The position numbers and the translations under genes are program-made. The notes below the pieces were generated by a model. It saw only the letters and a program-made list of their open reading frames with translations, was not told where the DNA came from and made no database searches. A stretch of 64,000 bases of DNA, taken from the NCBI GenBank assembly GCA_030789695.1, contig JAULAV010008683.1, positions 114,866 through 178,865 on the forward strand, read 5' to 3'. This document shows, piece by piece, positions 22,161 through 35,010 of this stretch (positions are counted from its first letter, which is position 1; each line of letters begins with the position of its first letter). Origin of the DNA: Scilla litardierei. Its lineage: Eukaryota > Streptophyta > Magnoliopsida > Asparagales > Asparagaceae.

Positions 22161-25100
22161 ATTTTTTGAGCTTGGTGCTCTTTTATACATTTTATGAAAG
22201 ATGTGGATCTTTTTATTAATTGATATGATTTTTCTAACCTAAATTTGTTTTCTCTATCTTTCTAGTTGAAGATGGCGATCTTTTTATTAATTGATATTAT
22301 TTTTGACCTGATTTTGTCTTCACTTATATTAAAGTTGAAGATGGCGATCATCAGGTTGCAAAGGACATTTTTACAAATTTTTCTGAGCTCCGGCCTATTT
22401 TCCATATTTTTGGAAGATATTGATCGTTTTATTAAATGATATGATTTTTTGGCCTAATTTTGTCTTCTCTTATTTTGCCAGTTGAAAATTGCGATCTCCC
22501 AGTTTCAACGGACATTTTTGCGGATTTTTCTAAACTCGGGATTATTTTCTACATTTATCTGGAAGATATGGATTTTTTTATTACATTAAATGAATTTTGT
22601 ACCCAAATTTTTTCTTCTCTTATTTTAAGTTTAAGATGGCGATATCCCTGTTCCAACAAACAATTTAGCCGATATTTCTGAGCTTGGGTCTATTTTTACA
22701 TTTTCTGTAAGATATGTTTCTTTTTATTAAATTATATGGGTTTTCTAGCCTAATTCTGTCTTCTCTTATTTTTCAATTGAGATGGCGATCTCCCTGTTTC
22801 AACGAAAATTTTTGCGGATTTTTCTGAACTCAATTCTATTTTCTACATTTTATCGTAGATATGGATCTTTTTATTAAATGATCTGATTTTATAGCCTACG
22901 TTTGTCTTCTCTTATTTTTCACTTGAAGATGCCAGTTTTCCGGTTCCAACAGAAATTTTGCGGATTTTTTGAAATCTGGGTTATTTTCTATATTTTGGGA
23001 AGATAATGATCGTTTTAATTAATGCTATGATTATTTTCTAATTTTGTCTTCACTTAGATTTTCATTGATGATGGCGATCTCTCGATTCCCATCATGTTTT
23101 TTAGGATTGTTCTGAGCTCTGTGCTATTTTTTGTACTATCTGGAAGATATCGATCGTTTTATTAAATGATATGATATTTTGGCCTGATTTTGTCTTCTAG
23201 TTTTTTCGTTAAATTTTGCGCTCCTCCGGTTCCGACAGATATTTTTGCGGATTTTCCAGAGCTTAGGGATAATTTCTACATAATATGGAAAATAAAAATC
23301 TTTATATTAAATGATATGATTTTTATTGCCTAATTTTGTCTTCTCTTATTTTCAGGTTTGGGGTTATGATCTCATGTTCCAACGGATATTTTTGCCTATT
23401 TTTTGAGTTTGGGGCAATTTCTACATTTTCTGGAAGATATGTTTCTTTTTATTAAACGATATGATCTTTTGGCCAAATTTTGTCTTCTCATGTTTTTTGT
23501 TTGAATATGTCAATTTCCCGGTTCCAACGGACATTTTAGCGGATTTTTCTTAGCTCGGAGCAATTTTTCTACATTTTCTGGAAGATATGGTTCTTTTATT
23601 AAATGATATTAATTTTTGGCCTAATTTTGTCATTTCTTAGGTTTCAGTTGATGGCAATCTCCTAGTTCCAACGGACATTTTTGTGGGTTTTTTGAGCTCC
23701 ATCCTATTTTCTAAATTTTCTGGAAGATATGGATCGTTTAATTAAACGATATGATTTTTGCCCTAATTTTGTCTTCTCTTATTTTTAAATTAAAGAGTGC
23801 GATCTTTCGGTTCCAACAGATATTTTTGCGGATTTTCTAAATGTGGTGTTATTTTCTACATTTTCTGGAAGACTTGTATCTTTATATTAAATGATATGAT
23901 TTTCAGACCCGAATTTTGTCTTCTCTTATTTTTCAAATGAAGAGGGCAATCTCGTTCCAACAGATATTTTTATGGATTTTTCTGAGCTCGAGGCTATTTT
24001 CTACATGTTCTAGTCGATATGGAGTTTTTAATTGAATGATATAATTTTTATAACCTAAGTTTCACTTATCTTATTTTTCAATTTAAAATGATGATCTCCA
24101 GGTTCCATAGGATATTTTTGCAGATTTTTCTGAGCTCTGGCCTATTTTCTACATTATCTGGGCGATATGCATAGTTTTATTTAATGATATGATTTTTTGG
24201 CCTAATTTTCTTTTCTCTTATTTTTAAGTTGAAAAGTCTGATCTCCCAGTTCCAACTGACATTTTGCCGATTTTTTGAGCCCGGGGCTATTTTTGCTTTT
24301 TCTGGAAAATATGGATCTTTTTTTAAATGATATCATTGTTGGCCTAATTTTGTCTTCTCTTATTTTTTTCGTTGAAGATAGCGATCTCCCGGTTACAATG
24401 TACAATTTTGTCAATTTTTATGAGCTTTAGGCTATTTTCTACATTTTCTGTAAAATATGGATCTTTAAATTAAATGATATGATTTACATAGCATAATTTT
24501 GTCTTCTCTTATTTTTTCGGTTGAACTTAGCGATCTCCCAGTTCCAATGGAGATTTTTGTGGATTTTTTTGAGCATGGTGATATTTTCTACATTTTACGG
24601 AAGATATGTGTCTATATATTAAATGATATGATTTTAGGTTCTAATATTGTCTTCTCTTATTTTTCTGTTGAAGATGGTGATTTCTCGGTTCCACCAGACA
24701 TTTTTTTGGATTTTTCTAAGCTTGGTGCTATTTTCTAAATTTTTTGGAAGATATAAGTATTTTTTTTAAATGATATGATTTTTATCGTCTAAGTTTATCT
24801 TCTCTTATTTTTCAGTTGAAGATGGCGTTTCCTTGTTCAAACAAATTTTTTTGCGAATTTTATGAGCTCGGTGCTATTTTCTGCATTTTTGGAAGATATA
24901 GATCGTTCTATTAAATGATATGATTTTTGGCCTAAATTGTCTGCTCTTATTTTTTCGTTGAAGATGGCGATCCATTGGTTCCAACGGACATTTTTGCAGA
25001 CTTTTTGAGCTACATGATATTTTCTACATTTTGTATAAGATATGGATCTTTATAAACGAAATGATTTTTATAGCCTAATTTTGTTATCACTTATTTTTCA

Positions 25101-27269
25101 TTTGAGGACTGCGATCTTCTGGTTCCAACGGATATTTTTGCATATTTTTCTGAGCTCTAGTCTATTTTCTACATTTTTTTGAAAGATATGTATTTTTATT
25201 AAATGATATGTTTTTAGCCTAATTTTGTCTTCTCTTCTTTATTCGGTTGAAGAAGGTGATCTCCTCGTTCCAATGGGCTTTTTTGCGGATTTTTCTAAGC
25301 TTGGGGATATTTTCTACATTTTCTGTAAGATATGGATATTTATATTAAATGAAATGATTTTTATAGCCTAATTTTATCTACCCTTATTTTTCGTTGAATA
25401 TGACAATCTCCTATTTCCAATGGACATTTTGCGGACTTCTCTGAGCTCTAGACTATTTTCTACTTTTTCTGGATGTTATGATTTTTTTATTAAATGATAT
25501 GATTTTTGGCCTAATTTTGTCTTTCTTTTTTAATTGAAGATGACGATCTCCTAGTTCCAACAGACTTTTTGTGGATTTTTCCGAGTTCTGTGCTAATTTT
25601 TACATTTTCTTTAAGATTTAGATCTTTATATTAAATGATATGACTTTAAATCCTAATTCTGTCTTCTCTTATTTTTCAGTTGTAGATGGTGATCTCTTGG
25701 TTCCATCGGATATTTTTGCAGATTTTTTTGAGCTTGGGGCTATTTTCTATATATTCTAAAAATATGGATGTTTTATTAAATGATATAGTTTTTATAACGT
25801 AAGTTTCTCTTCTCTTATTTTTAAGTTGAAGATGGCGATCTCCCGGTTCCAACTAATAATTTTGTTGATTTTTCTGATCTCATGGCTATTTCCTAAATTT
25901 TCTGAAAGATATTGATCTTTTTATTAGATGATAGGATTTTGGCCAAATTTTCTATTCTCTTATTTTTTTCAGTTGAAGATGGCTGTCACAGTTCCTACTG
26001 ACATTTTTGCATATTTTTCCTGAGCTTGGGTCTATTTTCTCCATTTTTGGTAGATATGGATCTTTTTTTAAATATACTATTTTTATAGGTTAATTTTCTC
26101 TCCTCTTATTTTTTTAGTTGAAAATGGTGACCTCCCGGTTCCGACAGACATTTTTGCAGATTTTTCTAAGATCGATTGTATTTTTAAATTTTTTGTAGGA
26201 TATGTATCTTTTTGTTAAATGATATGATTTATAGCCTAATTTTTTCTTCTCTTATTTTCAGTTGAAGTTGGAGATCTCCCCGTACTAATGGATATTTTTG
26301 CGGATTTTTCTGACCTCGGGCCTATTTCTACATCTTTTTATTAAATGATATGATTTTTGGGCTAAATTTTGTCTACTCGTGTTTTTCAGTTGAATATGGC
26401 GATCTTTCTGTTCCAATGGACATTTTTGTAGATTTTTCTGAGGTTGGGGTTATTTTCGACATTTTCTAGAAGATATGGATCTTTTGAATAAATGATATGA
26501 TTTTTCTAGCCTAATTTTGTCTTATCTTATTTTTTGCTTGAAGATGGCGGTCTTCCAGTTCCAACGGACATTTTTGTGAATTTTTCTGACCTCGAGACTT
26601 TCTTCTGTATTTTCTGAAAGATATCGGTCGTTTTATTAAATAATATGAATTTTGACCTAATTTTATCTTCTTATACATTTTTCGTTGATGATGGCGATCT
26701 CCCGGTTCCAACAGATATTTTTGCGGATTTTTCTGAGCTCTGCGCTATTTTTTGTAATATCTGGAAAATATCAACCATTTTATTAATGATATGATTTTTT
26801 GGCTGAATTTTGTCTTTTTATGAAATTTAGCGATCTTTTGGTTTCGACAGATATTTTTGATGATTTTTCTGGTCACGGAGATATTTTCTACATTTTATGG
26901 AAAATAAGAATCTCTATATTAAATGATATGATTTTTATTGCCAAATTTTGTTTTCTCTTATTTTTCAGTCCAACATTGCGATCTTCTGGTTCCAACGGAC
27001 ATTTTTTCAGATTTTCTAAGCTCAGTGCTATTTTCTTTATTTTATGGAAGATATGGATCTTTTTATTAAATAATATGATTGTTTGCTTAAGTTTGTCTTC
27101 AATTATTTTTAAGTTGAAGATGGCGACCTCCTAGTTCCAACGGACATTTTTACTGATTTTTCTGAGCTCCGGGCTATTTTCTCCATTTTATTAAATATAT
27201 GGATCTTTTTATAAAATGATATGATTTTTATAACCAAAATTTGTCTTCTCTTATTTTCTAGTTGAGGAA

Positions 27270-27785
27270 GGCAATCTTTACACTGAATGATATGATTTTT
27301 TGGCCTAATTTTGTCTTCTCTTATACCTTAGTTGAAGATGGCATTCTATTGGTCCCAAATGACATTTTTACGGATTTTTTTGAGCTCTGGGCTATTTTCG
27401 AATTTTCTGGAAGATATGGATCGTTTTATTAAATGATATGATTTTTTGGCCTAATTTTGTCTTCTGTTATTTTCCAGTTGAAGTTGATGATCTCCCTGTT
27501 CCAACGGAAATTTTTGCGGATATTTCAGAGCTCCGAGCTATTTTCCACATTTTCTTGGAAGATGTGGATCGTTTTATTAAATGAAACGGAGAAGACAAAA
27601 TTAGGCCAAAAAATATTTGTTAGAACCATGAAATTGCCATCTTCAACATAAATATAAGAGAAAACAAAATTCAGAACAAGGAAATCACCATCTTCATGTA
27701 TAAAATGTCCATTGTAACCGGGATATCGCCATTTCTACAGAAAAGATTTCTCCCATCTTCTACAGAAAAGATTTTTATATATCAT
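27270..27785. repeat. Higher-order satellite module with inverted block
   Basis: Short monomer at about 27270, GGCATTCTATTGGTCCCAAA monomer, then inverted block at about 27588-27775. A ~25-bp direct duplication (TCTACAGAAAAGATTT twice) lies at about 27735-27775. Confidence 0.85.
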
Positions 27786-29649
27786 TTTCTGAGCTCGGTG
27801 CTATTTTCTACATTTTATGATAGATAATGGATCTTTTTATTAAATGACATGATTTTTCTAGCCTAAATTTGTCTTCTCTTATTTTCTAGTTGAAGATGTC
27901 AATCTCTCGGTTCCAATAGAAAATTTTGCAGATTTTTCTGAGCTCTGGCCTATTTTCCACATTTTTGGAAGACATGGATCATTTTATTAAATGATATGTA
28001 TTTTGGCCTAATTTTGTCTTCTCTTATTTTCCAACTGAATTTGGCAATGTCCCGGTTCCAACTGACATTTTTGTGGATTTATCTGAGCTCGGGGATATTT
28101 TCTGAATTTTCTTGAAGATATGGATCTTTTAATTACATTATATGATTTCTATAGGCTAATTGTCTTTCATTTTTGCAATTGAAGATAACGAATTCCCAGT
28201 TCCAACGGACTTTTTTGTGGATTTTTTTGAGCTCGGTGCTATTTTTTACATTTTCTGTAAGATTTGGGTCTTCATATTATAATATATGACTTTAAATCCT
28301 AATTTTGTTTGCTCTTATTTTTCAGTTGTAAATGGCGATCTCCCGGTTCCATCTGATATTTTTGCAGATTATTCTGAGCTCAGTGATATTTTCTACATTT
28401 TCTGGAAGATATGGATGTTTTATTAAATGATATAAATTTTATAACCTAAGTTTCTCCTCTTATTTTTCAATTGAAGATGGCGATCTCCCGGTTCCAATGG
28501 ATATTTTTGTTTATTTTTTTGAGCTCAGAGCTATTTCCTAAATTTTTTAAAAGATATTGATCTTTTTATTAAATGATATGATTTTGGCCTAATTTTCTTT
28601 TCTCTTATTTTTAAGTTGAAGATGGTGATCTCCTGGTTCCAACGGACATTTTTGCGTATATTCCCTGAGCTCGGGACTATTTTCTAAATTTTTGGAAGAT
28701 ATGGATCTTTTGTATTGAAATATATTATTTTAATAGCCTAATTTTGTCTCCTCTTATTTTTTAGTTGAAGATGGCGACTTCCCGGTTCCGACAGACATTT
28801 TTGCAGATTTTTCTAAGATCGATTGTATTTTTAAATTTTCTATAGGATATGTACCTTTTTGTTAAGTGGTATGATTTTTATAACTTAATTTTGTCTTCTC
28901 TTATTTTCAGTTGAAGATGACGGCCTCCCCGTATCAACGGACATTTTTTCGGATTTTTTTGACCTCGGGCCTATTTATACTTCTCTTTATTAAATGATAT
29001 GATTTTTGGCTTAATTTTGTTTACTTATATTTTTCAGTTGAATATGGAAATCTTTCTGTTCCGATGGACATTGTTGCAGACTTTTCTGAGATAGAGGTAG
29101 TTTCGACATTTTCTAGAAGATATGGGGTCTTTTAATTAAATGATATGATTTTTACAGCCTAATTTTGTCTTCTCTTATTTTTCACTTGAAGATGCCGGTC
29201 TTCCAGTTCCAATGGACATTTTTGCGAATTTTTCTAACATCGAGAGTATCTTCTATATTTTCTAAAGATATCGATTTTTTATTAAATAATGTGATTTTGA
29301 TCTAATTTTATCTTATCATTTATTTTTCGTTGATAATGGCGATCTCCCGGTTCCAACAGATATTTTTGCGGATTTTTTTAGCTCTATGCTATTTTTTGTA
29401 ATATCTAGATTATATCGACCGTTTTATTAAATAATAAGATTTTTTGGCTGAATTTTGTCTTTTTGTTAAATTTAGCGATCTCCAGGTCCGACATATATTT
29501 TTGCGGATTTTTCTTAGCTGGGGGATATTTTCTACATTTTATGGAAAATAAGAATATTTATATTAAAGGATATGATTTTTATTGTCAAATTTTGTCTTCT
29601 CTTATTTTTCCGTTGAACATAGCGATTTCCCAGTTCCAACAGACATTTT

Positions 29650-30150
29650 TTCGGCCTAATTTTGTCTTTACATTGAATGTTTTGATTTTTGGCCTAATTT
29701 TTTATTCTCTTACATCTTAGTTGAAGATGGCATTCTCTCGGTCCCAAAGGACACTTTTTGCGGATTTTTCGGAGCTCTGGGCTATTGTCGACATTTTCTG
29801 GAAGATATGTATTGTTTTATTAAATGATATGATTTTTGGCCTAATTTTGTCTTCTCTTATTTTCCAGTTGAAGTTGATGATCTCCATATTCCAGCGGAAA
29901 TTTTTACGGATATTTTAGAGCTCCGAGCTATTTTCCACATTTTCTTGAAAGATGTGGATCGTTTTATTAAATGATATCAGAGAAGACAAAATTAGGCCAA
30001 AAAATGTTTGTTGGAACCGGGAAATCGCCATCTTCAACTTAAATATAAGAGAAGACAAAATTTGGACCCGAGAAATCACCATCTTCATTTATAAAAATGT
30101 CCATTGTAACCGGGATATCGCGATCTTCCATAAAAATATTTTTATATTTT
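29650..30150. repeat. Higher-order satellite module with inverted block
   Basis: A short form, the GGCATTCTCTCGGTCCCAAA monomer (about 29728), the AGTTGATGATCTCCATATTC monomer, then the inverted block at about 29978-30140. Confidence 0.85.
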
Positions 30151-32419
30151 TATAAGATATGGGTCTTTTAATTAAATGACATGATTTTTCTAGCCTAAAT
30201 TTGTCTTCTCTTATTTTCCAGTTGAAGATGTCAATCTCTCGATTCCAATGGAAAATTTTGCATATTTTTCCAAGCTCCGGCCTATTTTCCACATTTTTGG
30301 AAGACATGAATCGTTTTATTAAATAATATGTATTTTGGCTTAATTTTGCCTTCTCTTATTTTCCAATTGAATATGGCGATCTCCCGATTCCAACGGACAT
30401 TTTTGCAGTTTTTCTGAGCTTGGGGTTATTTTCTATATTTTCTCAAAGATATGGATCTTTTAATTACATTATATGATTTTTGTAGGCTAATTTTGTCTTC
30501 TCTTATTTTTTAGTTGAAGATGGCAATATCCCAGTTCCAATAGATATTTTTGCCGATATTTCTCTGTTCGGGACTAGTTTCTACATTTTCTATAAGATAA
30601 AGATTTTTTATTAAATATTATGATTTTTCTATCCTAATTTTTTCTTCTCTTATTTTTCAATTGAAGATGGCAATCTCCCAGTTCCAACGGAAATTTTTGC
30701 AGATTCTTCCGACCTCGATGCTATTTTCAGCATTTTATTGTCGATATGGATATTCTTATTAAATGATATGATTTTTATAGCCAACGTTTATCTTCTCGCA
30801 TTTTTCACTTGAAGATGGTGGTTTCCCAGTTTCAATAGAAATTTTTGCAGATTTTTCTTGGCTCGGGGCTAATTTCTCTATTTTCTGGAAGATATCGGTC
30901 ATTTTATTAAATGGTATGATTTTTGGCCTAATTTTATCTTGTCTTTTTTCATTAAATTTGGTGATCTCTCGGTTCCAACAGATATTTTTCGGATTTTTTG
31001 AGTTCGGGGATATTTTCTACGTTTTATTGAAAATAAGAATCTTTAATAAAATGATATGATTTTTATTGCCAAATTTCGTCTTCTCTTATTTTTCACTTGA
31101 ACATGGCGATCTCCCGGTTCCAATGGAAATTTTTGCAGATTTTCTGAGCTCCGCCTTATTTTCCACATTTTAGGAAGACATGGATCATTTTATTAAATTA
31201 TACTATTTTGGCCTAATTTTGCCTTCTCTTATTTTTCCAATTGAATATGACGATCTCCCAGTTCCAACGGACATTTTTGCAGATTTTTCTGAGCTCGGTG
31301 TTATTTTCTACATTTTCTCGAAGATTTGCATCTTTTTATTACATTATATGATCTTTATAGGCTAATTTTTTATTCTCTTATTTTTTAGTTGACGATGGTA
31401 ACATCTCCGTTCCAAGAATATTTTTGTCGATATTTCTGAGGCAGTGACTAGTTTCTACATTTTCTATAAGATATATATCTTTTTATTAAATGATATGATT
31501 TTTCTATCCTAATTTTGTTCTCTCTTATTTTTCAATTGAAGATGGCGATCTCCCGGTACCAACAGAAATTTTTGCGGATTTCTCTGACCTCGAGGCTATT
31601 TTCTACGTTTTATTGTCGATATGGATATTTTGATTAAATCATATGATTTTTAGATCCTACATTTATCTTCTTTTATTTTTCATTTGAAGATGAGGACTCC
31701 CAGTTCCAACAAACATTTTTGCGGATTTTTTTGAACTTGGCGTTATTTTCTATATTTTCTGGAAGATATCGATCATTTTATTAAATGATAAGATTTTTGG
31801 CCTAATTTTGTCTTCTCATATTTTTTTGTTGATGATGTCGATCTCCCAGTACCAATTGATATTGTTCGGATTTTTTTGAGTTATGGCCTATTTTCTGTAT
31901 TATCTTGAAGATATCGATCGTTTGATTAAATGATATGATTTTTTGACCTTATTTTGTCTTCTTTTTTTGTTACATTTGGCGATCTCCCTGTTCTGACGGA
32001 TATTTTTGTGGATTTTTTTGAGCTCATGGATATTTTCTACATTTTATGGAAAATAAGAATCTTTAATTAAATGATATGATTTTTATTTTCAAATATTGTT
32101 TTCTCTTATTTTCAGTTGAACATGGCGATCTCCCAGTTACAGCTGACATGTTTTTGAATTTTCTGAGCTCGGTGCTTTTTCTTTATTTTATGAAAGATAT
32201 GTATCTTTTTATTAAATGAAATGATTTTGATAGCTTTAGTTTGTCTTCTATTAATTTTAAGTTGAAGATGACGATTTCCCAGTTCCAACGGACATTTTTG
32301 CGGATTTTTCTGAGCTCCAGTCTATTTTCAATATTTTATGGAAGATAAGGTTTTTTAATTAAATGATATAATTTTTATAACCTAAGTTTGTTCTCTCTTA
32401 TTTTCCAGTTGAAGATGGC

Positions 32420-32890
32420 GATTTTTATATTTAATGATATGATTTTTGGGCCTAATTTTGTCTTCTCTTATATTTAATTGAAGATGGCATTCTCTCAGTC
32501 TCAAAGGAAATATTTGCAGATTTTTCTGAGCTCCGGGCTATTTTCCACATTTTCTGGAAGATATGGAACATTTTATTAAATGCTATGATTTTTTGGCCTA
32601 ATTTTTTTTTCTCTTAATTTCCACTTGAAGTTGGCGAACCAAAAGACATTTTCTGCAGATATTTCAGAGCTCCAGGATATTTTCCATGTTTTTTGGAATA
32701 TCAGTCGTTTTATTAAATGATATCAGAGAATACAAAAAAGGCCAAAAAATATCTGTTGGAACCGGGAAGTCGACATCTTCAACTAAAATATATGAGAAGA
32801 CAAAATTTGAAACCGGAAATCGACATCTTTATCTATAAAAATGACCGTTGTAACCGAGAAATCGCCATCTTCAACTTAAAATATTTTTAA
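32420..32890. repeat. Higher-order satellite module with inverted block
   Basis: A short monomer, the GGCATTCTCTCAGTCTCAAA monomer, a shortened third monomer (about 32630-32710), then the inverted block at about 32718-32885. Confidence 0.83.
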
Positions 32891-33042
32891 AAATTGTTTT
32901 CTGAGCTGGGGCTATTTTCTACATCTTATGAAAGTGTGGATCTTTTTATTAATTAATATTATTTTCCTAGCCTAAAATTTTCTTCTCTTATTTTCCTGGT
33001 GTAGATGACGATTTTTTAAATGATTCATTTTGGCCTAATTTT

Positions 33043-33690
33043 GTCTTCTCTTTTATTCCAGTTAAAGGTGGCGATCACCCGGTTCCAACGGACATTTTTG
33101 CAGATTTTTTGAGCTCCGACCTACTTTCCACATTTTTGGATGATATGCTTTGTTTTTTAAATGATATGATATTTTTGTCTAATTTTGTATTCTCTTATTT
33201 TTTCCAGTTGAAAATTACGATCTCTAGGTTCCAACAGACATTTTTTGCAGATTTTTCTGAGTTTGGGGCTATTTCTTCATTTTCTGGAAGATATGTTTCT
33301 TTTTATTAAATGATATGATTTTTTGGCCAAGTTTTGTATTCTCATGTTTTTCAGTGGAATATGTCGATTTCCCGGTTCCAACGGACATTTTGACAGATTA
33401 TTCTGAGCTCGGAGCAATTTTTCTACATTTTATCTTTTTGTCTTCTCTTTTATTCCAGTTAAAGGTGGCGATCACCCGGTTCCAACGGACATTTTTGCAG
33501 ATTTTTTGAGCTCCGACCTACTTTCCACATTTTGGATGATATGCTTTGTTTTTTAAATGATATGATATTTTTTTCTAATTGTGTATTCTCTTATTTTTTT
33601 CCAGTTGAAAATTACGATCTCTAGGTTCCAACAGACATTTTTTGCAGATTTTTCTGAGTTTGGGGCTATTTCTTCATTTTCTGGAAGATA
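33043..33690 (+). repeat. Recent ~250-bp duplication inside the satellite
   Basis: 33043-33295 and 33440-33690 are nearly identical over ~250 bp (about 1.7 monomers), offset by ~396 bp. They share private variants such as GGATGATATGCTTTGTTTTT and the GTTAAAGGTGGCGATCACCC start. Neighbouring monomers are far less alike, so this is a late local duplication. Confidence 0.9.
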
Positions 33691-34469
33691 TGGTTCTTTT
33701 TATTAAATGATTTCAATTTTTGCCTAATTTTATCTTTCTTAGTTTTCAGTTGATGGCAATCTCCCTATTCCAACGGACATTTTTGCGGATTTTCTGATCT
33801 CCGACCTATTTTCTAAATTTTCTGGAAGATATGGATCGTTTTATTAATGCTATGATTTTTTGGCCTAATTTTTGAAGAGTGCGATCTCTCGGTTCCAACA
33901 AATATTTTTGCGGATTTTTCTGAGTTTGGTGCTATTTTTTATATTTTTTTTGGAAGACTTGTATCTTTATATTAAATGATATGATTTTTCATACCCTAAT
34001 TTTGTCTTCTCTTATTTTTCAATTGAAGATGGCGATCTCGTACCAACTGACATTTTTATAGGTTTTTCTGAGCTCGAGGCTATTTTCAGTTGAAGTTGGC
34101 GATCTCCCCGTACCAACGGATATTTTTGCAGATTTTTCTGACCTCGGGCCTATTTCTACTTCTTTTTATTAAATGATATGATTTTTTGGCTTAATTTTGT
34201 CTACTCATATTTTTCAGTTGAATATGCCGATCTTTCTGTTCCAGCAGACATTGTTGCAGATTTTCTGAGATTGTGGTTATTTTCTACATTTTCTATAAGG
34301 TATGTATCTTTTTATTAAATGATATGATTTTTACAGCCTAATTTTGTCTTCTCTTATTTTTTACTTGAAGATGGCGGTCTTCCAGTTCTAACAGACATTT
34401 TTGCTAATTTCTGTTACCACGAGACTATCTTCTGTATTTCTGAAAGATATCAATTGTTTTATTAAATAG

Positions 34470-35010
34470 TACGAGGCCGCCCTCAATGGCCTAAAGCTCT
34501 GCCGGGTGCTTGGAGCGACAAATGTGATGTTGATCAATGATTCAAGGCTGGTCATTCAGCAAATTGAAGGAAGCTTCGAGGCAAGGGAGGAACCGATGAA
34601 GCGGTACCTGTAGTGTGCCCGGGCCGAACTCCTCAAATTTAGGAAAGCAGCGGTCCAACATCTACCAAGATCGAACAACCTTCGGGCCGACGCCCTCTCA
34701 AAGCTGATTTCATCTTCTCTGGAGGAGATTGGGAAATCCATCTACATCAGCATTGAGGAGGGTGAACTGATGTGCATCGACCAAGATCGATCATAGATGA
34801 GCCCGATCATTTCCTACCTAAAGACTGGAGCCCTACCAGAAGATAGGCTGGAGGTGCAGAAGACCGAGAGATGGTCTTTGTCGTTCGTGATCTTCGGCGA
34901 CGTACTCTACCGAAAGCATCGGGCGAAGAACAACGTATTGCCCTACTTAAAGTGTCTTGGGCCGAGAAGAGCTGAGGAAGTCATCCACGAAATACATGAA
35001 GGATTTTATA
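34470..35010 (+). pseudogene. Fragment of another Tat element: second RNase H to integrase N-terminus
   Basis: It begins in mid-domain at TACGAGGCCGCCCTCAATGG, which matches the second RNase H from about 5335. Recognisable parts are NVMLINDSRLVIQQIEGSFEA, the LPRSNNLRADALSKL end of RNase H, and the linker with MSPIISYLKTGALPEDR. It stops at the start of the integrase finger region (about 5890 equivalent). Two in-frame stops are present (near 34612 and 34795). Protein similarity to the first element is clear but moderate, so it is a different Tat family. Both ends are abrupt: satellite to the left and a truncated LTR to the right. Confidence 0.88.

Larger units (their letters stand above)
18285..34469 (+). 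repeat. ~147-bp satellite, block 3 (about 110 monomers)
   Basis: Monomers read about GTTGAAGATGGCGATCTCCC + GGTTCCAACGGACATTTTTG + CGGATTTTTCTGAGCTCGGG + GCTATTTTCTACATTTTCTG + GAAGATATGGATCTTTTTAT + TAAATGATATGATTTTTGGC + CTAATTTTGTCTTCTCTTAT + TTTTCA. Measured spacing between CGGTTC in neighbouring units is 147 bp (21448 to 21595). Units vary from about 144 to 150 bp and differ by an estimated 10-25 percent, so homogenisation is weak. Interspersed are ~70-bp short monomers and inverted blocks that form a higher-order module. Confidence 0.97.
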
